Numbered from the stretch's first letter, positions 10,106 to 23,396 are shown. The stretch is DNA of 64,000 bases from Acanthosepion pharaonis (GCA_903632075.3 CAHIKZ030000835.1:1805001-1869000); one strand, 5' to 3'. Made by a program: numbers and translations. Notes: a model not told the origin generated them from the letters alone.

Positions 10106-10419
10106 TAATAAGGTCAGGGCGAGTTCAAATCCGTTCAAATTCTCCTATCGCATCGCATAAGTAGAGTCTCTGATATGTGTTTTGTTTTTCCATGCAATCA
10201 AAACGGATTCGTCTCTGAGGTATTGGCACGAGATATTAAACACTTCTGTCTTCTTTCTTTCTTTCTTTCTTTCATTCATTATTTCACTGAAACCAAGTAG
10301 AGTGTTTACCCCCTCCACCTGTACACAAGATCAAAACGGAACTATTTGTGAGGTATTGGCAGGGGTTAACGTTCGTATATCAGTCGCCTCGTATCTGTCT
10401 ATCTATATCCAAATGTTCA

Positions 10420-10458
<39 letters not shown>

Positions 10459-10893
10459 CTGGTCGTATCTGTATCTATCTCAGTTTGGTCGTATCTCTCT
10501 GCTTCCATCTTTCGTATTTATCTCACTCTGAACTAATTGTATCTATAGACAGTTATCGTATTGCATCAATACCGCCCTAACAACTTCAATTATCAGACAA
10601 AAGCTGTGTTTACGTCGTTTTCTGGTCTCGTGTTTTCCCCGTATATTTCTTTTAGACAGGCGTCATCAAACCTGTCAACACCTCGAGAAGTGAATGTCCA
10701 TCTTCGGCACCGATCTGATTTGGTTCAATTTAGCCCGCAGTTGCACTACAAAGCACTTAACATGCATACATTTCCACACACGGCAGGGTATTAATGGAAT
10801 TTGCCGTTAATTTTGTTGAAAGTGCTGCTTTACGTAATATTCTCTCAATTTTTATTCAATATTTTTTCTTTTAGTTTTCCTACAACCTGTCTA
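10106..10893. other. No gene; (CT)n at 10412-10454
   Basis: Pyrimidine-rich plus strand with CTTT, CT and TATC runs. The open frames here are by-products of these repeats. Confidence 0.6.
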
Positions 10894-11088
10894 TATCACT
10901 GAGCTGAGGTATTATGATTACTTGCATTATTTACAGTATTCGGAATGTTATCCTCATCTATATTGCCATATACACGTTTCAGCCGTTGTACGCTCCGGCC
11001 TTCTTCAGGTGACTGGGGTTTCGAACCGAACCCTTTATTTCGTCCACCGAGTTAGATTGTTCTAGTTCCACGTGCCATACCTCTTCTG
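10894..11088 (-). repeat. PLE-A unit plus SINE-2 tail
   Basis: Minus strand 11008-10971: CTGAAGA, GGCCG...CGGCT stem (one G-U pair), GAAAC. To the right, 11012-11088 is a minus-strand SINE-2 tail (complement of gaaataaagggttcgg and tggaactagaacaatct) facing the plus-strand SINE-2 that follows. Confidence 0.7.
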
Positions 11089-11400
11089 GGTGGCCCAGTG
11101 TATAAAGACGTTGGTTAGATCCAGTGACTAGACCCAAAGAGTTGTGGGTTCAATACCAAGCCACAGCAGTGGTGAACCAAAAAACTTGGAGAGTTGAGTT
11201 AAAGGGAAATAAATGAGACATCCGGAAGAGGCATGACACGTGGAACTAGAACAATCTACCCCGGTGGATGAAATAAAGGGTTCGGTTCGAAATTCCAATC
11301 ATCTGAAGAAGGCCAAAGCGTACAACGACAGAAACGTAGTGAATATGTAAATGAAGATGAGGATAACGGTCAAATAATGAAAATAATACAAGTAATGTAT
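11089..11400 (+). repeat. SINE-2 copy followed by a PLE-A unit
   Basis: A box tggcccagtgt (11091-11101), B box gggttcaatacc (11146-11157), body to about 11300. Then 11302-11400 carries a decayed unit (ctgaagaaggccaaagcg ... agaaacgtagtgaatatg). With the minus-strand half at 10894-11088 it forms a palindrome centred on the SINE head. Confidence 0.7.
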
Positions 11401-12329
11401 AAAAAATATTTATTCTTCGTCGTTGTTGGTTTCAATCGTTAGGAATAACTGCAAAGCACTTTCCCCTCCTCTTCTATAGGCAAAAACACACAAATGCATG
11501 CTGTGAATTTTTTTCCTAGCAAATAAAATAGGCCGGTTCTCTGTTTCATCCGACTCAGTCCCTGTTTGTCTTGTCTTGAAGTCAGAACGCTACGTTCGCT
11601 TGTCCGAACTAGTTCTGGTATGTCAACTCCAATTCTTTGTCATATTTTTGCCTTATTACTGTTGGTTTGCCTTATGACTATTAATTTGCCTTGCATGTAT
11701 TCCTTGCTTGCTTCACGTTATTTTTTACCCTTTTCCTTTCTTTTCTTTTTCTTGTTATTGCAAACTTTGTCAATTCTGTTTTGTCGAACAGTTCTGTTAC
11801 TTTGCGTTTGAACATGGCTACCCACTCCACGGCTGTTATAAAATTAATTAAAATCTTACTTGCTATAAAATCATACGAAGCAAATCAATCTCGTGTGTAA
11901 TGAATTCGATCCAACCTGAATGCTCCTATTGTAACCTTGTTCCAGACATTGATATTTTAATGAAGTACGTGTGCCGGCAAAAGGATAACACAAGACTTGA
12001 ATTTTTCAGGCTTTACATTACATTTTATTTACTCCGATACTTACATATTCCGTGCGTTGTTATGCGGCCCCGATCCTTCATCCAACACATGGATCTTACA
12101 CTTTGTCTGCGATGTGTGTGAAACTGCCCAAATCCTCTCCGAGACGGTTGGTTCTATAATTGTACGTGTATTACAAATTTGTAAAACCGCGTGCTTGTCT
12201 ATTCGGCGGCCATGAGTATCTCCAAATCAACTTCCGGGTGCATCTGGGTTCCTTTATTGTCAGCAATTCTGATATATGTATACTATTGTAGCATATCTAT
12301 GGACGATAATGGATATGTCTCCACTCACA
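11401..12329. other. No gene recognised
   Basis: Short open frames only; no domain, splice-site pair or repeat that I can support. Confidence 0.5.
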
Positions 12330-12530
12330 TAAATACAGTAGTAAATACTGTATGTTGGTCTGCAGTTGAAGATTCATGTGGAATTCACTTGACTCACTTT
12401 TCTAGTACTTGACTACTACTTCTACGCGCCGCTGGCGAATCTTATATGTGCTGTTCTTGTCCTAAGTATTATCGTTCATTACCAACCTTTGTATGATTAT
12501 TCTATTCAGTAATCTTCCCTAGGTTACAAC
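12330..12530 (+). mobile_element. Partial copy of the TIR element at 24.3 kb
   Basis: Reverse complement of 24300-24450: shared blocks include ggcgaatcttatatgtgctg, cctaagtattatcgttcat and the terminal repeat ctattcagtaa.cttccc.agg. Ends at the terminal repeat near 12528. Confidence 0.7.
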
Positions 12531-13980
12531 ATAAGGATTTTTGAGATATTTGGAACTAGTCGTGAAAAAAGCTGATAATTACGACAGTTTATGTTCCAAT
12601 CGATTTTACTCTGATAGGAGATATCGCAAAGTATACTAAGTTAAAAAAAATAATAGAATATAATCTACTGGACGTCCCGTATTGTTCATGTTTAGAGTTA
12701 GGTTTCCGGCTCCTTCCAATGTCTACTTCAGCTCCAAACTGTTAACATTTCCGCCGTTTACTATCTATTATTATTATTTTTCAATAGGAGTAGATAGTGA
12801 CAGCAATATTCAAATTATGTACGAATGGTAGACTTATAAATATCTAAATTACATTTTGGCGAAAAAAACTGTTCATACATGACAGGTGAACCAACAGTTC
12901 GCTGCTTCCTAGCAGCAAAAAATAAAAAAAACGATACAGTCCACTTTTTGCAGGTAACAGAGTCTCAGTATAAGTAGTTGTAAATAATTAATGACCGATT
13001 TTATCATTGTGATATTTTTGCATTATATTAAGTCTTAAGAATCTAGTAACTATAGTCCACAAATTTGAGGAGAGAGTTATCAAGGATAATGTTCTGTTTT
13101 CGAATCCGCGTTTATCTCCCTTTAACACACTCTCTCTGTTTTTGTTCTTTTTAAATTTACTTTTTATCACATAAAGTTTAGTGAGGTTCGAGCAAATTTT
13201 CATTCTGATAGTGCGGCCCAGAGAAAATAATATAATCTTCACACTTGATGCCAGCAGAAAACGTTTGCCCGAGAAAGAGAAATGAATCACTCTCCTAGAG
13301 GAAGAATCGACATTTTAGTAACTAGAAATTAAGGCCAGAATTACATACAAAATTGGTTTATTATATGAACAATTTAATAAACTGGATGTTAATCAGTTTA
13401 AAAAAATTGGAATCCTATTCCAAATAAGTTTGCTCATTCTTTTTTAATCAGTGATTAACGTAGTGTTGATGGAAGACGCCATTTTACTTTTGACGTGACG
13501 AGATTTCTATTTTTAAGAAAAAAAGTTTGTTTTTTTTAATTTCTATGAAATGGATGAAGGTAATTCAAGCTGAACTTTGTGAAATGTACATTCAGTCATG
13601 CACGCAAGGTGGCTGGATCTATTAACTTCTCATTTCCCTTGGTTGATGACGGAGTTGGAAATGTGGAAAACAGGAAAATTTATCCATAGATGAATTTCTT
13701 CGGTTGGAAATGTTGCGAGGTAAAGTAACTTGAACAAATATATTAACTGCCATTTCAGCTTTAGGAAATATAGAACGAAAATAACAAACAAGACTTTTAT
13801 GTTATCTCAACAACTAAAATTGAAATCTACCTTTGTCAATAAGTGTAATCAAGTTTACTCTTACTCTTGTAATTTATGCTATAAAAGGAGAAATGGATAT
13901 TTGTCCGTCTGCGGGGGACATTGCATGTGACAGCCATGTTACATACTTGGTAGTTACCCAAACTACGAGGGGCGTCGTAA
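12531..13980. other. No gene seen
   Basis: AT-rich unique-looking sequence with poly-A/T runs. No exon with paired splice sites and a recognisable domain found. Confidence 0.5.
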
Positions 13981-15005
<1,025 letters not shown>

Positions 15006-15191
15006 AATGTGGGCAACGAAAGACAGGAAACTGTAGGTCTACAGTTCTCTCAATCAGGTTTTCTTTTAGAATATAGACCTTAAATCTATATTATAAAAGA
15101 AGAATTGATTCCCTGTCCATTACACACCGCGTGTCACAATACATAATGTCATGTATATACGCATGTCTATTTTTGGCATAAATGGGTGACG

Positions 15192-15262
15192 TGTTAACCA
15201 ATGTCGAACCTGGATAGCATTTCGTTGCTTCAACGCTTGGGGATACCAGGTGTTGTAAACTA
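15192..15262 (+). pseudogene. 5S rRNA-like fragment
   Basis: gttaaccaatgtcgaacctgg ... cgcttggggataccaggtg and tgttgtaaac match the internal and 3' part of 5S rRNA (compare 20907-21031 and 45508-45935). The middle has diverged. Confidence 0.5.
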
Positions 15263-15368
15263 TGGGGTTAATTACTAAGGCTTGTATCACTAAACCATTA
15301 TTTATCAAAAAAATCAAATAAAATTGCATACGAAATATTTACACTTCGGCATTAAATAAACCTTTATC

Positions 15369-16250
15369 TTGAGATTTACGGCCACATACCCTATATGTTG
15401 GATTATCCAACATATACCTTCGTCTGTAGAACGTAGGATTAGCAAGCACTCATCGGACAAAGATGTGTTTGATAAATACAGTGATGCTTATGATAAAGTT
15501 TTAAAGAATAGTGGTTATATGGACGCTGAAATCAACTTTAGAAAATATGATGATAGTAGTCCAATGAAAAAAGAAATAGAAATAGGAATATCATTTCGTA
15601 CCCCCACCCCATTTAATCAATTAGTCAGTACTAAGTTAGGCCAGAAGTTTCTTCATTTAATTGATAAACATTTCCCTAAAATTATCCCTCTTAGTAAAAT
15701 ATTTAACAGAAACACATTAAAACTAAGTTATAGCAACACCAGTCATCTTGAGAAAATCATAAAGTTACACAACAATAAATCTTTAAGCCAATTTAATAAT
15801 CTGTATCATAATACACATTCCAAGGAAAATATTATTAATGATACTGGCCAGTGTAATTGTAGGCATTCTGACCAATGCCCAGTGCCAAACAAATGTTTAA
15901 CTAAATCTCTTGTACTATCTCTGCAATAGAGAATCCAATGGTTGAAAAATTCTATAATGGTAGTCCTAAGAATTCTTTCAAGACTAGGTGGTATCAACAT
16001 ATCTTGTATTTCACCAATAGTACTTACAGAAATAATTCATCACTTTCTAAATATTTTTAGAGTTTAAAAGATGATAATAAGATTCCTAATCTGAAATCGA
16101 AAATTTAAAAAAATGGTAAGGATATGTTGATGTTTATATGAACCCTGGTTTTTGTGCTTACATGAAAAACTAGAGATTATCAGATTCAATAAAAATTTCT
16201 TATTAAATGAAAGGAATAAATTAAAAGTAAATTGTAAACATACTTTACCA
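15369..16250 (+). pseudogene. Penelope-like element family C, C-terminal part
   Basis: The frame 15369-15929 reads ISKHSSDKDVFDK..DAYDK, then KLGQKFLHLIDKHFPK, SKIFNRNTLKLSYS, then the four-cysteine motif CNCRHSDQCPVPNKC. After TAG at 15927 a shifted frame gives FYNGSPKNSFKTRWYQH and SSLSKYF.SLKDDN, the YIG...FK.R...H..S.LSKY.W.LK pattern of a GIY-YIG nuclease. A second copy is at 47611-48240. I assign it to Penelope-like elements by the GIY-YIG tail; the RT itself is not present. Confidence 0.65.
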
Positions 16251-17035
16251 TTTAACTTCTAATTTAGTTAAACTTTGGAATTTGATTATGCTTTTTCTTA
16301 TATTTTAGTTGGACTGCGTTGCACCAGATATGGCTTATGCTTCTATTTGTAAGATTAATTTGGATTTAATATAATTTTGTATTAATCTCCTGGTAGTATT
16401 AGTAACATTTTGTACGGATGTATAGTTATTTAGTTGGTATTTTTGACATTTTACATTGATTGGTTAGTTTTATTAACATTTTATATGAAGGATATTTCTT
16501 CAACGGGTGCATATTAATTTATCAAATAATTCTATGTTTAAATTATTTACTAGTTTCTTAAAGAAGCTATTTATCAACTATGAAAAATTTTATGTAGGAA
16601 ACTCACAAAGCACATAACTTGTTTAGCATTTTATTAAATTAATTCTCCACACCATTTTCATTTATTAGAAAATGGCATTGTCTAGTTTGTATAATTTATA
16701 TATCCATTAACATCCGCTCTAGATTATGTCTGGCTACCGTTAGCTACAAATCTAATGGTCATGACCCATTTATAAAAAATAATTTTTAAAATTTAGCTTC
16801 TTCGCTTAGTTCAAATTTAACGTAGGTCATATTTGATTGGTTAATCAGAGTAAAACCCATAAACCTTATAACTCGCCTTTTTTGCCTTTTTCGTAAAAAG
16901 AGGTTGTATTTTGGTTTTAAATATAAATAAATCGTTCACTCGTCAGTAATTTACAATCGTCTGCATAGATGCATTGATACGCATTAAAACGCGACTGCAG
17001 TTGTGTAGAGATTTTGATATTTTTTTGGTGTAATA

Positions 17036-17039
<4 letters not shown>
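16251..17039. other. No gene; possible PLE-C 3' part
   Basis: AT-rich, stop-rich in all frames. It may be the untranslated tail of the PLE-C copy, but I cannot set its end. Confidence 0.4.

Positions 17040-17108
<69 letters not shown>
17040..17108. repeat. (TA)n tract
   Basis: About 68 bp of pure TA. Confidence 0.95.
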
Positions 17109-17110
<2 letters not shown>

Positions 17111-18516
17111 GGGTGTGTGTTTGGGTAACAATTTTTCATTCATACAAGTTTGGTTAAAGATCTAAAATAATTCTTTCTTAAGGATTATTTTACTTATTTG
17201 TTTCTTTATTACGGATCACTTCATAGGTTTCTGGTACATATTTAAATATAAATTATTCTTATCACTATGTATTATCAAATACGTTTTTATGCGGTATGTC
17301 AGTTTCTTCATTTTTAATATCGCGTTTCCGGTTTAAAAATCTCACAGCACGAACCGACATGTTAACACACAGATACGCGATATTTGACAAAACCGACATA
17401 TAACACGCATAAAAAAAAAAAAAAAGCAACACGCAATAATTGTTAAAAATTGATAATGGCTAGTGACAGCCAAAAGTACTTAGATCTTGGCCAATTTATA
17501 TTCAAATATGTACCACAAACCAGAACCCCCCCACAAAAAAATAAATAAATAAAAATTATGCATATTTCTTTAAATATGACGGAACAAAAATATCTGTTGA
17601 TGTTTTGATTTCCTTTTTCTTTTTTTCGTCGGAGCAAATTTTCCTTTTTTCATGATTTTGTCTGTAGAGAAATTGCCATTGCATTCATATTCCCTGTGCA
17701 CTTTCAGTAAACAATTCTGCCATTTTCAAGGCGTACACGGTGAGGAGTATGAATTTTCCATGCTAACGAAGTTAAATCATATATTTTTGTTTTGTTCTCT
17801 ATAATGTGTTTGTTTTCCCGAGCGATTTCGCTTTCAAAATGTCCTGTGAGTGTTAAGTTTTCCAAGCCGTCCTTTTTCATAGTGCCTCAAAGAAATTTTA
17901 GCAGTCTCTTTCTGTCTTTCTAGCTTGCATTTTGTTTAGAACTTTCTAATCGATGACATGTTTGTCTACATGTCTATAGCAATGTTTTTCAACCAGTGTT
18001 CCCCGGAAACTTAGGGCACCGCAAGAGGTCACTATCAGGTGCGCAAGAGGTCACTATCAGGTGCACGAGAGGTCACTATCGATTAGACTATGAGGCGCGA
18101 GAAACATTGATAAATAGGCTAATGCATTTTGAGTACTATTTGATTAATTCTAAATTCTTAATTTTGCAATACACGTAAGGCATATTCTTGAAAAATCCTT
18201 GGTTATTACAATAAAAGCTTCAATATCTTTTATTATTTCAAGTTGTTATAATCACAGGGAATGTATTTAGCGATGTCTCTACGGCGTCCGTGTGAAACCG
18301 CCTTCACTAGTCAGTAGACAGGACATGTACATTGTGATGAGGAGGGAGCAATTAAAATTCAAATTTTAAAATAATTGAAAAAATTAAGGATTTTAAAAGT
18401 TTTTAAATTAATATTGAGTTTAAAGAAACAAAAACTTTGTAAATTTAAAAAAAATATGTTTTGAATTCAGTTTAAAATATTTCTAAAACTTTGTGAATTG
18501 AGGAAATCAGTTATAC
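17109..18516. other. No gene; possible hAT-like end at 17985-18090
   Basis: Mostly AT-rich spacer. gcaatgtttttcaaccagtg near 17980-17999 resembles a hAT terminal repeat and is followed by three tandem copies of a 22-bp unit (gcaagaggtcactatcaggt core) at about 18020-18085. Confidence 0.4.
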
Positions 18517-19088
18517 TAGGGTGGTCAGAAAGTCCTAGCCCAGGAAGTGGGACAAAAACCCAACAAATCTTGATCCGGTGGAATTTCCAAAGAGTACTGC
18601 ATTTTGAGCCTATTTCAGATGGATCGCACTATCAACGCTAAACTCTATTGCCAGAAGCTAGACCGCGTTTACGACAAACTAAAGAAGGAGTATCCTGCTT
18701 TGGTCAATCGAGGTTGGACTTTGTTTCAGCAAGACAATATGAGACTACACACTGCCAGGTTGACTAAGGAGAAATTCAAACAGATGGATGGTATTGGGAT
18801 TCTTCTACATCCACCATTCAGTCTCAATGATGCTCCGGGTGATTATGGTCTATAATGCTCAATGGCACACTTCCTCCGCTACCAGGGATTCAACATTTTT
18901 GAATAAGTTTACAGTTTTTTGATTCAAAGCCAGCGGATTGGTATCTGGGACAGATTCGGATGCTGGCTGATCGCTGGCAGATCGTCAAGAATGATAGACT
19001 TTATTTTGAAGAATAAATGTGATGATCCATAAAATTTGTATTTTTTCTTCCCGCTTCCGAAGTGAGTCATTACTTTCTAGCCAACCTA
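18517..19088 (+). mobile_element. mariner element, internally deleted
   Basis: Terminal inverted repeats: tagggtggtcagaaagt at 18517-18533 and its near-complement actttctagccaaccta at 19072-19088 (3 mismatches in 17). Inside, 18604-18855 encodes INAKLYCQKLDRVYDKLKK, PALVNRG, FQQDN...HTAR (second catalytic Asp) and HPPFS...APGDY (third Asp), as in mariner D34D transposases. A stop breaks the frame at 18855. Another frame reads FFDSKPADWYLGQI and IVKNDRLYFEE to a stop near 19014. The first third is missing, giving 572 bp against the usual 1.3 kb. Dead. Confidence 0.85.
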
Positions 19089-19423
19089 ATATTTCTTCAA
19101 AATGCCAAGGAATCATAGTTAAAGTGAAAGGTTTCGTGTCGTGAGATTTTGAAGTCCCGCAGAGTTTGTCAATTGAAGGACAACACAATTGATGTTCTAT
19201 AGAGTTTGTGATTTGAAGAGCTGAATTTTCGGTAGGAATTGGAATTTCAGCTTAAATCGGAGTTTCGGTCCAAATTAGCCCTCCGCAAGAGCTAACTTAA
19301 AAGTCCGCTTGGATTGCAGCTTTTAAGTTAGTTAGTAATAAAAAAAAAATAAAAATTCTTATCATTAGACGCCATTAAGAAAACCTTTACAGGAAACTTA
19401 ATATTTAAAACAAAAATACTTAC
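19089..19423. other. Intronic spacer with a hairpin
   Basis: Hairpin ctaacttaaaag (19289-19300) with cttttaagttag (about 19319-19330). Otherwise no feature. Confidence 0.5.
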
Positions 19424-19491
19424 TGCCTATAATCAAAAGCCAGGTCAGCGATCATCTTTCTCCGAGCTCGGTACACTTTGTCGCAGAAGCC
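19424..19491 (-). CDS. TH: Tyrosine hydroxylase exon (HPGF/KVYR segment)
   Basis: 68-bp minus-strand exon. Acceptor TTCTTTATAG lies just above 19491 and donor GTAAGT is the complement of 19418-19423. It reads GFCDKVYRARRKMIADLAF then DYR, and leaves CA for the next codon, which exon 6577-6627 completes as His. Family consensus here is GF.D.VYR.RRK.IAE.AF.Y.HG. It starts in phase 0, exactly after the DHP of exon 25820-25908. Confidence 0.9.
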
Positions 19492-19820
19492 CTATAAAGA
19501 ACAATGATACATGACAAAATAATCAATTCTTTTTGCACATATTTAACAATTTCAATGTATGATATTTAAAAAATAGAAGGTGTCTCCATAAAATTGAAAT
19601 TATTTAAAATGGGAATATCTGAGTAACTGCATGTCCCAGGCAAATGAAATCAAATAAGCTTCATATTGAACAATAAAAGATTTATTTACCAAAATTCGAA
19701 CACGATTTCACAAAGCGCACCAAACTTCATCAGTTTAGCCAAGTTGTTGCGTAACATTCATCAACGCCTCAGTGAATCTTTTGCTTAACAGCGTGAATAC
19801 AGACATTAACATATTTGGAA

Positions 19821-19883
<63 letters not shown>

Positions 19884-19933
19884 TATAACTCCCATGAATA
19901 AACAAAAATTCATTTTATTATTACTACTCATGA
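19492..19933. other. No gene; TA tract 19823-19880
   Basis: AT-rich intronic sequence; nothing assigned besides the TA run. Confidence 0.5.
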
Positions 19934-20240
19934 TTACCTCTTAATTGCTGGCGTTCCCAGGTCCACCCTGACCCGGGTGGTAGCACCAGTTAGGGCTTTA
20001 ATGGGCTTTAATACCAGGAATACTTTGTAAACAAACAAAAAAAATATCAGCAATAAATTTTTGAAGAAAAAACTATTACCAGCAATAGACTTTACGTTTT
20101 TTCGTATTTTTCCAATGAAACATAACCCAGTGCACATGTTAGTATTTCGTATGTCCATTCCACGAAGTCGTTTCTTGAAGATTGATAACAGATTCCCGAT
20201 CGGATTAAAATCAGGAGTGTTGTTTCCGGACTAGTCTATA
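19934..20240 (-). pseudogene. Tc1-like transposase C-terminus
   Basis: Minus-strand frame from about 20232: SGNNTPDFNPIGNLLSIFKK then RLRGMDIRN, matching the Tc1 signature SPDLNPIENLW...KR. The glutamate of NPIEN, the last catalytic residue of DD34/35E, is Gly here. The frame runs on to 19934 with weak similarity. Upstream frames are closed. Confidence 0.6.
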
Positions 20241-20782
20241 GTACTTAGATTTGATAAGGCTTGCCAGTGTTCACGTGCAGCGTTACAATATTCCTACGCT
20301 TTCTAGGAGTAACGTCCATTGCAGACAATGGCCGTAACACAACTAATCGACAGTCGAGACAATAGTGTCCGGGCGTGATAAAAATCTTATGCAATCACGG
20401 ATGACCCAATATTTTTCAAATTTCATCATACACTCCGAAAATAGATTCATATTACTACACACCACTGCAAATGACCTAATCTGAGGAAAAAATAGAAATC
20501 GATTACACTCTGTCACTCCAGTGGGTCTAAATAGCGAAAAAAAAACAAACAAAAAACTCTTACACAGATGTGAAATTTGAAAGATACATACATTTATTAA
20601 ATGATTAAAAAATAATAATATAGAATAGAAAATTTCAAAAACAAGCTTGTACAAGGCTGAAAAGATTTATTTGTTTTTACGGTTTGCCAACCCTGTGCAG
20701 GTTATTTAAAGCAAGAAAATATTTTTAGATTGTAAGAATTTTTCAGAAATAATGATTTTACTGATACTAATTAAGAAAAGAA
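20241..20782. other. No gene seen
   Basis: AT-rich. The minus-strand open frame at 20343-20654 has no recognisable domain. Confidence 0.5.
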
Positions 20783-20905
20783 GTGGATTCATAACTTTCC
20801 TAGGGGTGCTTACGTGTAAGTAAATAAAACAAACCCGACTGGAATTGGAACACGGCTCTCTGATTTCCAATTCCGAGTCATTATCCATTACACCATCCGC
20901 ACACC
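20783..20905 (-). repeat. SINE-1 head and partial body
   Basis: Minus strand, tRNA start near 20900 (complement of attacaccat), B box region near 20838-20852 (gactggaattggaacacggc). Truncated body. It abuts a 5S rRNA copy. Confidence 0.7.
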
Positions 20906-20906
20906 C

Positions 20907-21031
20907 AAGCTTACAGCACCTGGTATTCCCAAGCAGTCACCAATCTAGGTACAGACCAGGCTCGACGTTGCTCAAGTTTGGTGATCGGACGAGAACCAGT
21001 ATTTCAATGTGATATGGCAGAAAGCCAAGAC
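20907..21031 (-). rRNA. 5S rRNA, probable pseudogene
   Basis: Minus strand from 21031: a 5S-like start, CCATATCACATTGAAATAC, GGTTCTCGTCCGATCACC, the internal control region (AGCAACGTCGAGCCTGG, TACCTAGATTGGTGAC) and the end CTTGGGAATACCAGGTGC then TGTAAGC. About 124 nt against 120. The first ten bases and several stem positions differ from typical animal 5S (for example AACTTGAGC for AAGTTAAGC), and no T-run terminator follows, so a pseudogene or 5S-derived insertion is more likely than a working gene. Confidence 0.75.
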
Positions 21032-21389
21032 TGAAAAGTAAAGATTGAGCAGCGCCAATACAGATATGGTAGCGATACTCCATTTTTAGACGAATGTTTA
21101 TGAGGATAAGAAAAAAGAAGAGATATTAATAGTTCTACACAGAGATAGAGATTGGAAAGAACTGAAGGGACTTATGTAGGTGTATCAATAAGGAATTAAC
21201 CTAATGTTGAAAAGTAATTCATTTACCACACAAAAAAAAATCTATTTATTATTCACCATAATCTACATTCGTGTCAATCGACTTCATTCATTAAATACAA
21301 AGATCGAACATAACACAGTTCAAATATCTGCTCAAAAGTCAACGAATAACGGCGTATCAAGTGACAGAATTCGTGATCCACGCACGTCG

Positions 21390-21395
<6 letters not shown>
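21029..21395. repeat. Duplicated segment, copy 1
   Basis: Matches 22405-22770 over its length (gtaggtgtatcaataaggaa, gatcgaacataacacagttc, ctcaaaagtcaacgaata) and both end in GATA repeats. On the minus strand a short frame resembles a mariner-like transposase end (MKSIDTNVDYGE, stop), so these may be transposon 3' ends. Confidence 0.75.
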
Positions 21396-21436
<41 letters not shown>

Positions 21437-21572
21437 ATAGAGAGAGAGAGAGAAGAAGAAGAGAGAGAGGGAGAAGGGAATTAAACCAAGCCAGACATAT
21501 GAATAAACTAAATATAAATAACTGAGATAGATGCATCGATATGAATAAAGCGAGACAAATATAATTAAACTA

Positions 21573-21624
<52 letters not shown>

Positions 21625-21741
21625 TAGAGATATATATACTAGAGATAGTTACAAAAAGAGAGAGAGATGAGTAAAGTGAGACAAAGTTGAATAAACCGAT
21701 ATAGATAGATACATAGATATTAATAAAGTGAGACAAATAAA

Positions 21742-21799
<58 letters not shown>

Positions 21800-21882
21800 T
21801 ATATTAGAGATAGAGACAGACATGAGGAAAGTGAGAGACAAAGTTAAATAAACTGAGATAGATAGATACATATGAATAGACT

Positions 21883-21927
<45 letters not shown>

Positions 21928-21930
21928 TTC
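21391..21930. repeat. (GATA)n/(GA)n/(TA)n microsatellite cluster
   Basis: GATA runs at 21391-21434 and 21877-21926, TA runs at 21573-21622 and 21744-21794, with related spacers containing aaagtgagacaaa repeated several times between them. Confidence 0.9.
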
Positions 21931-22404
21931 ACATTTCTAAGTTATATTTATTATTTCGCCGACTCTTTCATAGGAACGAATTTTCCCGACAAGGCACAGA
22001 CGGAGAAACCTCCGAACTGAGTGCCCTATTTGAATCTGTAGACATTTTTTTTTTAATGCGAAAAACAAAACAGAATCAGACGAGAGAAAGGAAAAAGAAT
22101 TCCACCTGTCAAGCAAAAATGAAGAAAAAAAAATCGAAAAAGATGTTAACGTGATGACTTTTAAAATGAAGAAAAAATAAGCTCAAAAGTAAAAGAATCG
22201 TGATTTTTCCATTTCGATCACGGAGCACATTCATTCTTTACCGGTAAATATGCAGACAAATTCTTACGGATAAACTTTTCGAATGTCGTCAAGATGGAGG
22301 TTCAACAGTGTTACAATAGGTAGGTTACGTCATTGGAAAAAAGACCGCAGTGGCAAATAAACTTTTCCCCCCTCCAAGAGCACGTAAAAGATTATGAATT
22401 CAAG
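21931..22404. other. No gene seen
   Basis: A-rich sequence, no supported feature. Confidence 0.5.
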
Positions 22405-22768
22405 GCGGAAAGTAAACAGTGAGCAGTGCCAATCAAAATATGATAGCAATACTCCATTTTTAATATAGTGATTAAAAGGATGAGCAGAAACGAACAGATA
22501 TTGATAGATTTGCGCAGAGATAGTGATTGGTAGAACTGAGGGGAATTATGTAGGTGTATCAATAAGGAATTAAACTAATGCTGAAAAGTAATCTATTTAT
22601 CACAAAAAATAATCTATTTATTCTTCACCATAATCTCCATTCATGTCAATGGACTTCATTCAGCAGAGACTATTAATTACATAGATCGAACATAACACAG
22701 TTCAAAATATCAGCTCAAAAGTCAACGAATAGCGACGTATCAGACTACAGACCTCGTAATCTATGCAC

Positions 22769-22770
<2 letters not shown>
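22405..22770. repeat. Duplicated segment, copy 2
   Basis: Second copy of 21029-21395, about 1.37 kb away in direct orientation, again ending in GATA repeats (22770-22861). Confidence 0.75.
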
Positions 22771-22811
<41 letters not shown>

Positions 22812-22827
22812 CATATGAACAGAATAG

Positions 22828-22861
<34 letters not shown>

Positions 22862-22863
<2 letters not shown>

Positions 22864-23186
22864 TACTCCCTAACATCTCTTAAGTATTCTCGGATTATAT
22901 GATCGTTTTCCCCAAGAAAACCCAAGACAAATGATATTGTGTGACATGATACTTATCGCGCCAAAAAAACTGGAAACGATTCAATACAGAAAACGTCTGA
23001 GTTAAATCAATGTCATTTAAAAAAAAAACCCGTTTTTAAACCTCTTAGAATGTTTTTTATCGCAAAAAAATTCTTTGTCGTATTCTCATTTTAACACTAA
23101 TCTACTTGGAGCTTATTTAACGCATATCCACCTGGCGTCATTTTAAACTGACACTTTCCATATATGTAATTATATCCACTATACTT
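22862..23186. other. No gene seen
   Basis: AT-rich spacer. Confidence 0.5.
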
Positions 23187-23361
23187 TTGACACGTGAGAG
23201 AGGAGTTTCAGTTATGACAGTCCAAAGAGCAGTGACAAAAGACTTGAAAATAAAATCGAACGTGAAATGTCTGAGGCACCTTGTTACTCCAGAACAGAAA
23301 ATTAGAAGGTTAGAGTGGACGAAGATTATCTTAAATAAGTTGAAAAATGATTCTGGAATAG

Positions 23362-23388
<27 letters not shown>
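23187..23388 (+). pseudogene. Tc1/mariner-superfamily transposase N-terminal fragment, cut by TA tract
   Basis: Reads RERGVSVMTVQRAVTKDLKI, CLRHLVTPEQKIRRLEWTKI then LNKLKNDSGI, a helix-turn-helix plus linker typical of mariner/maT-type transposases. It ends at gattctggaatag followed by a TA run (23361-23388). The minus-strand copy at 43023-43366 breaks at the corresponding codon with another TA run. Confidence 0.6.
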
Positions 23389-23394
<6 letters not shown>

Positions 23395-23396
23395 TT

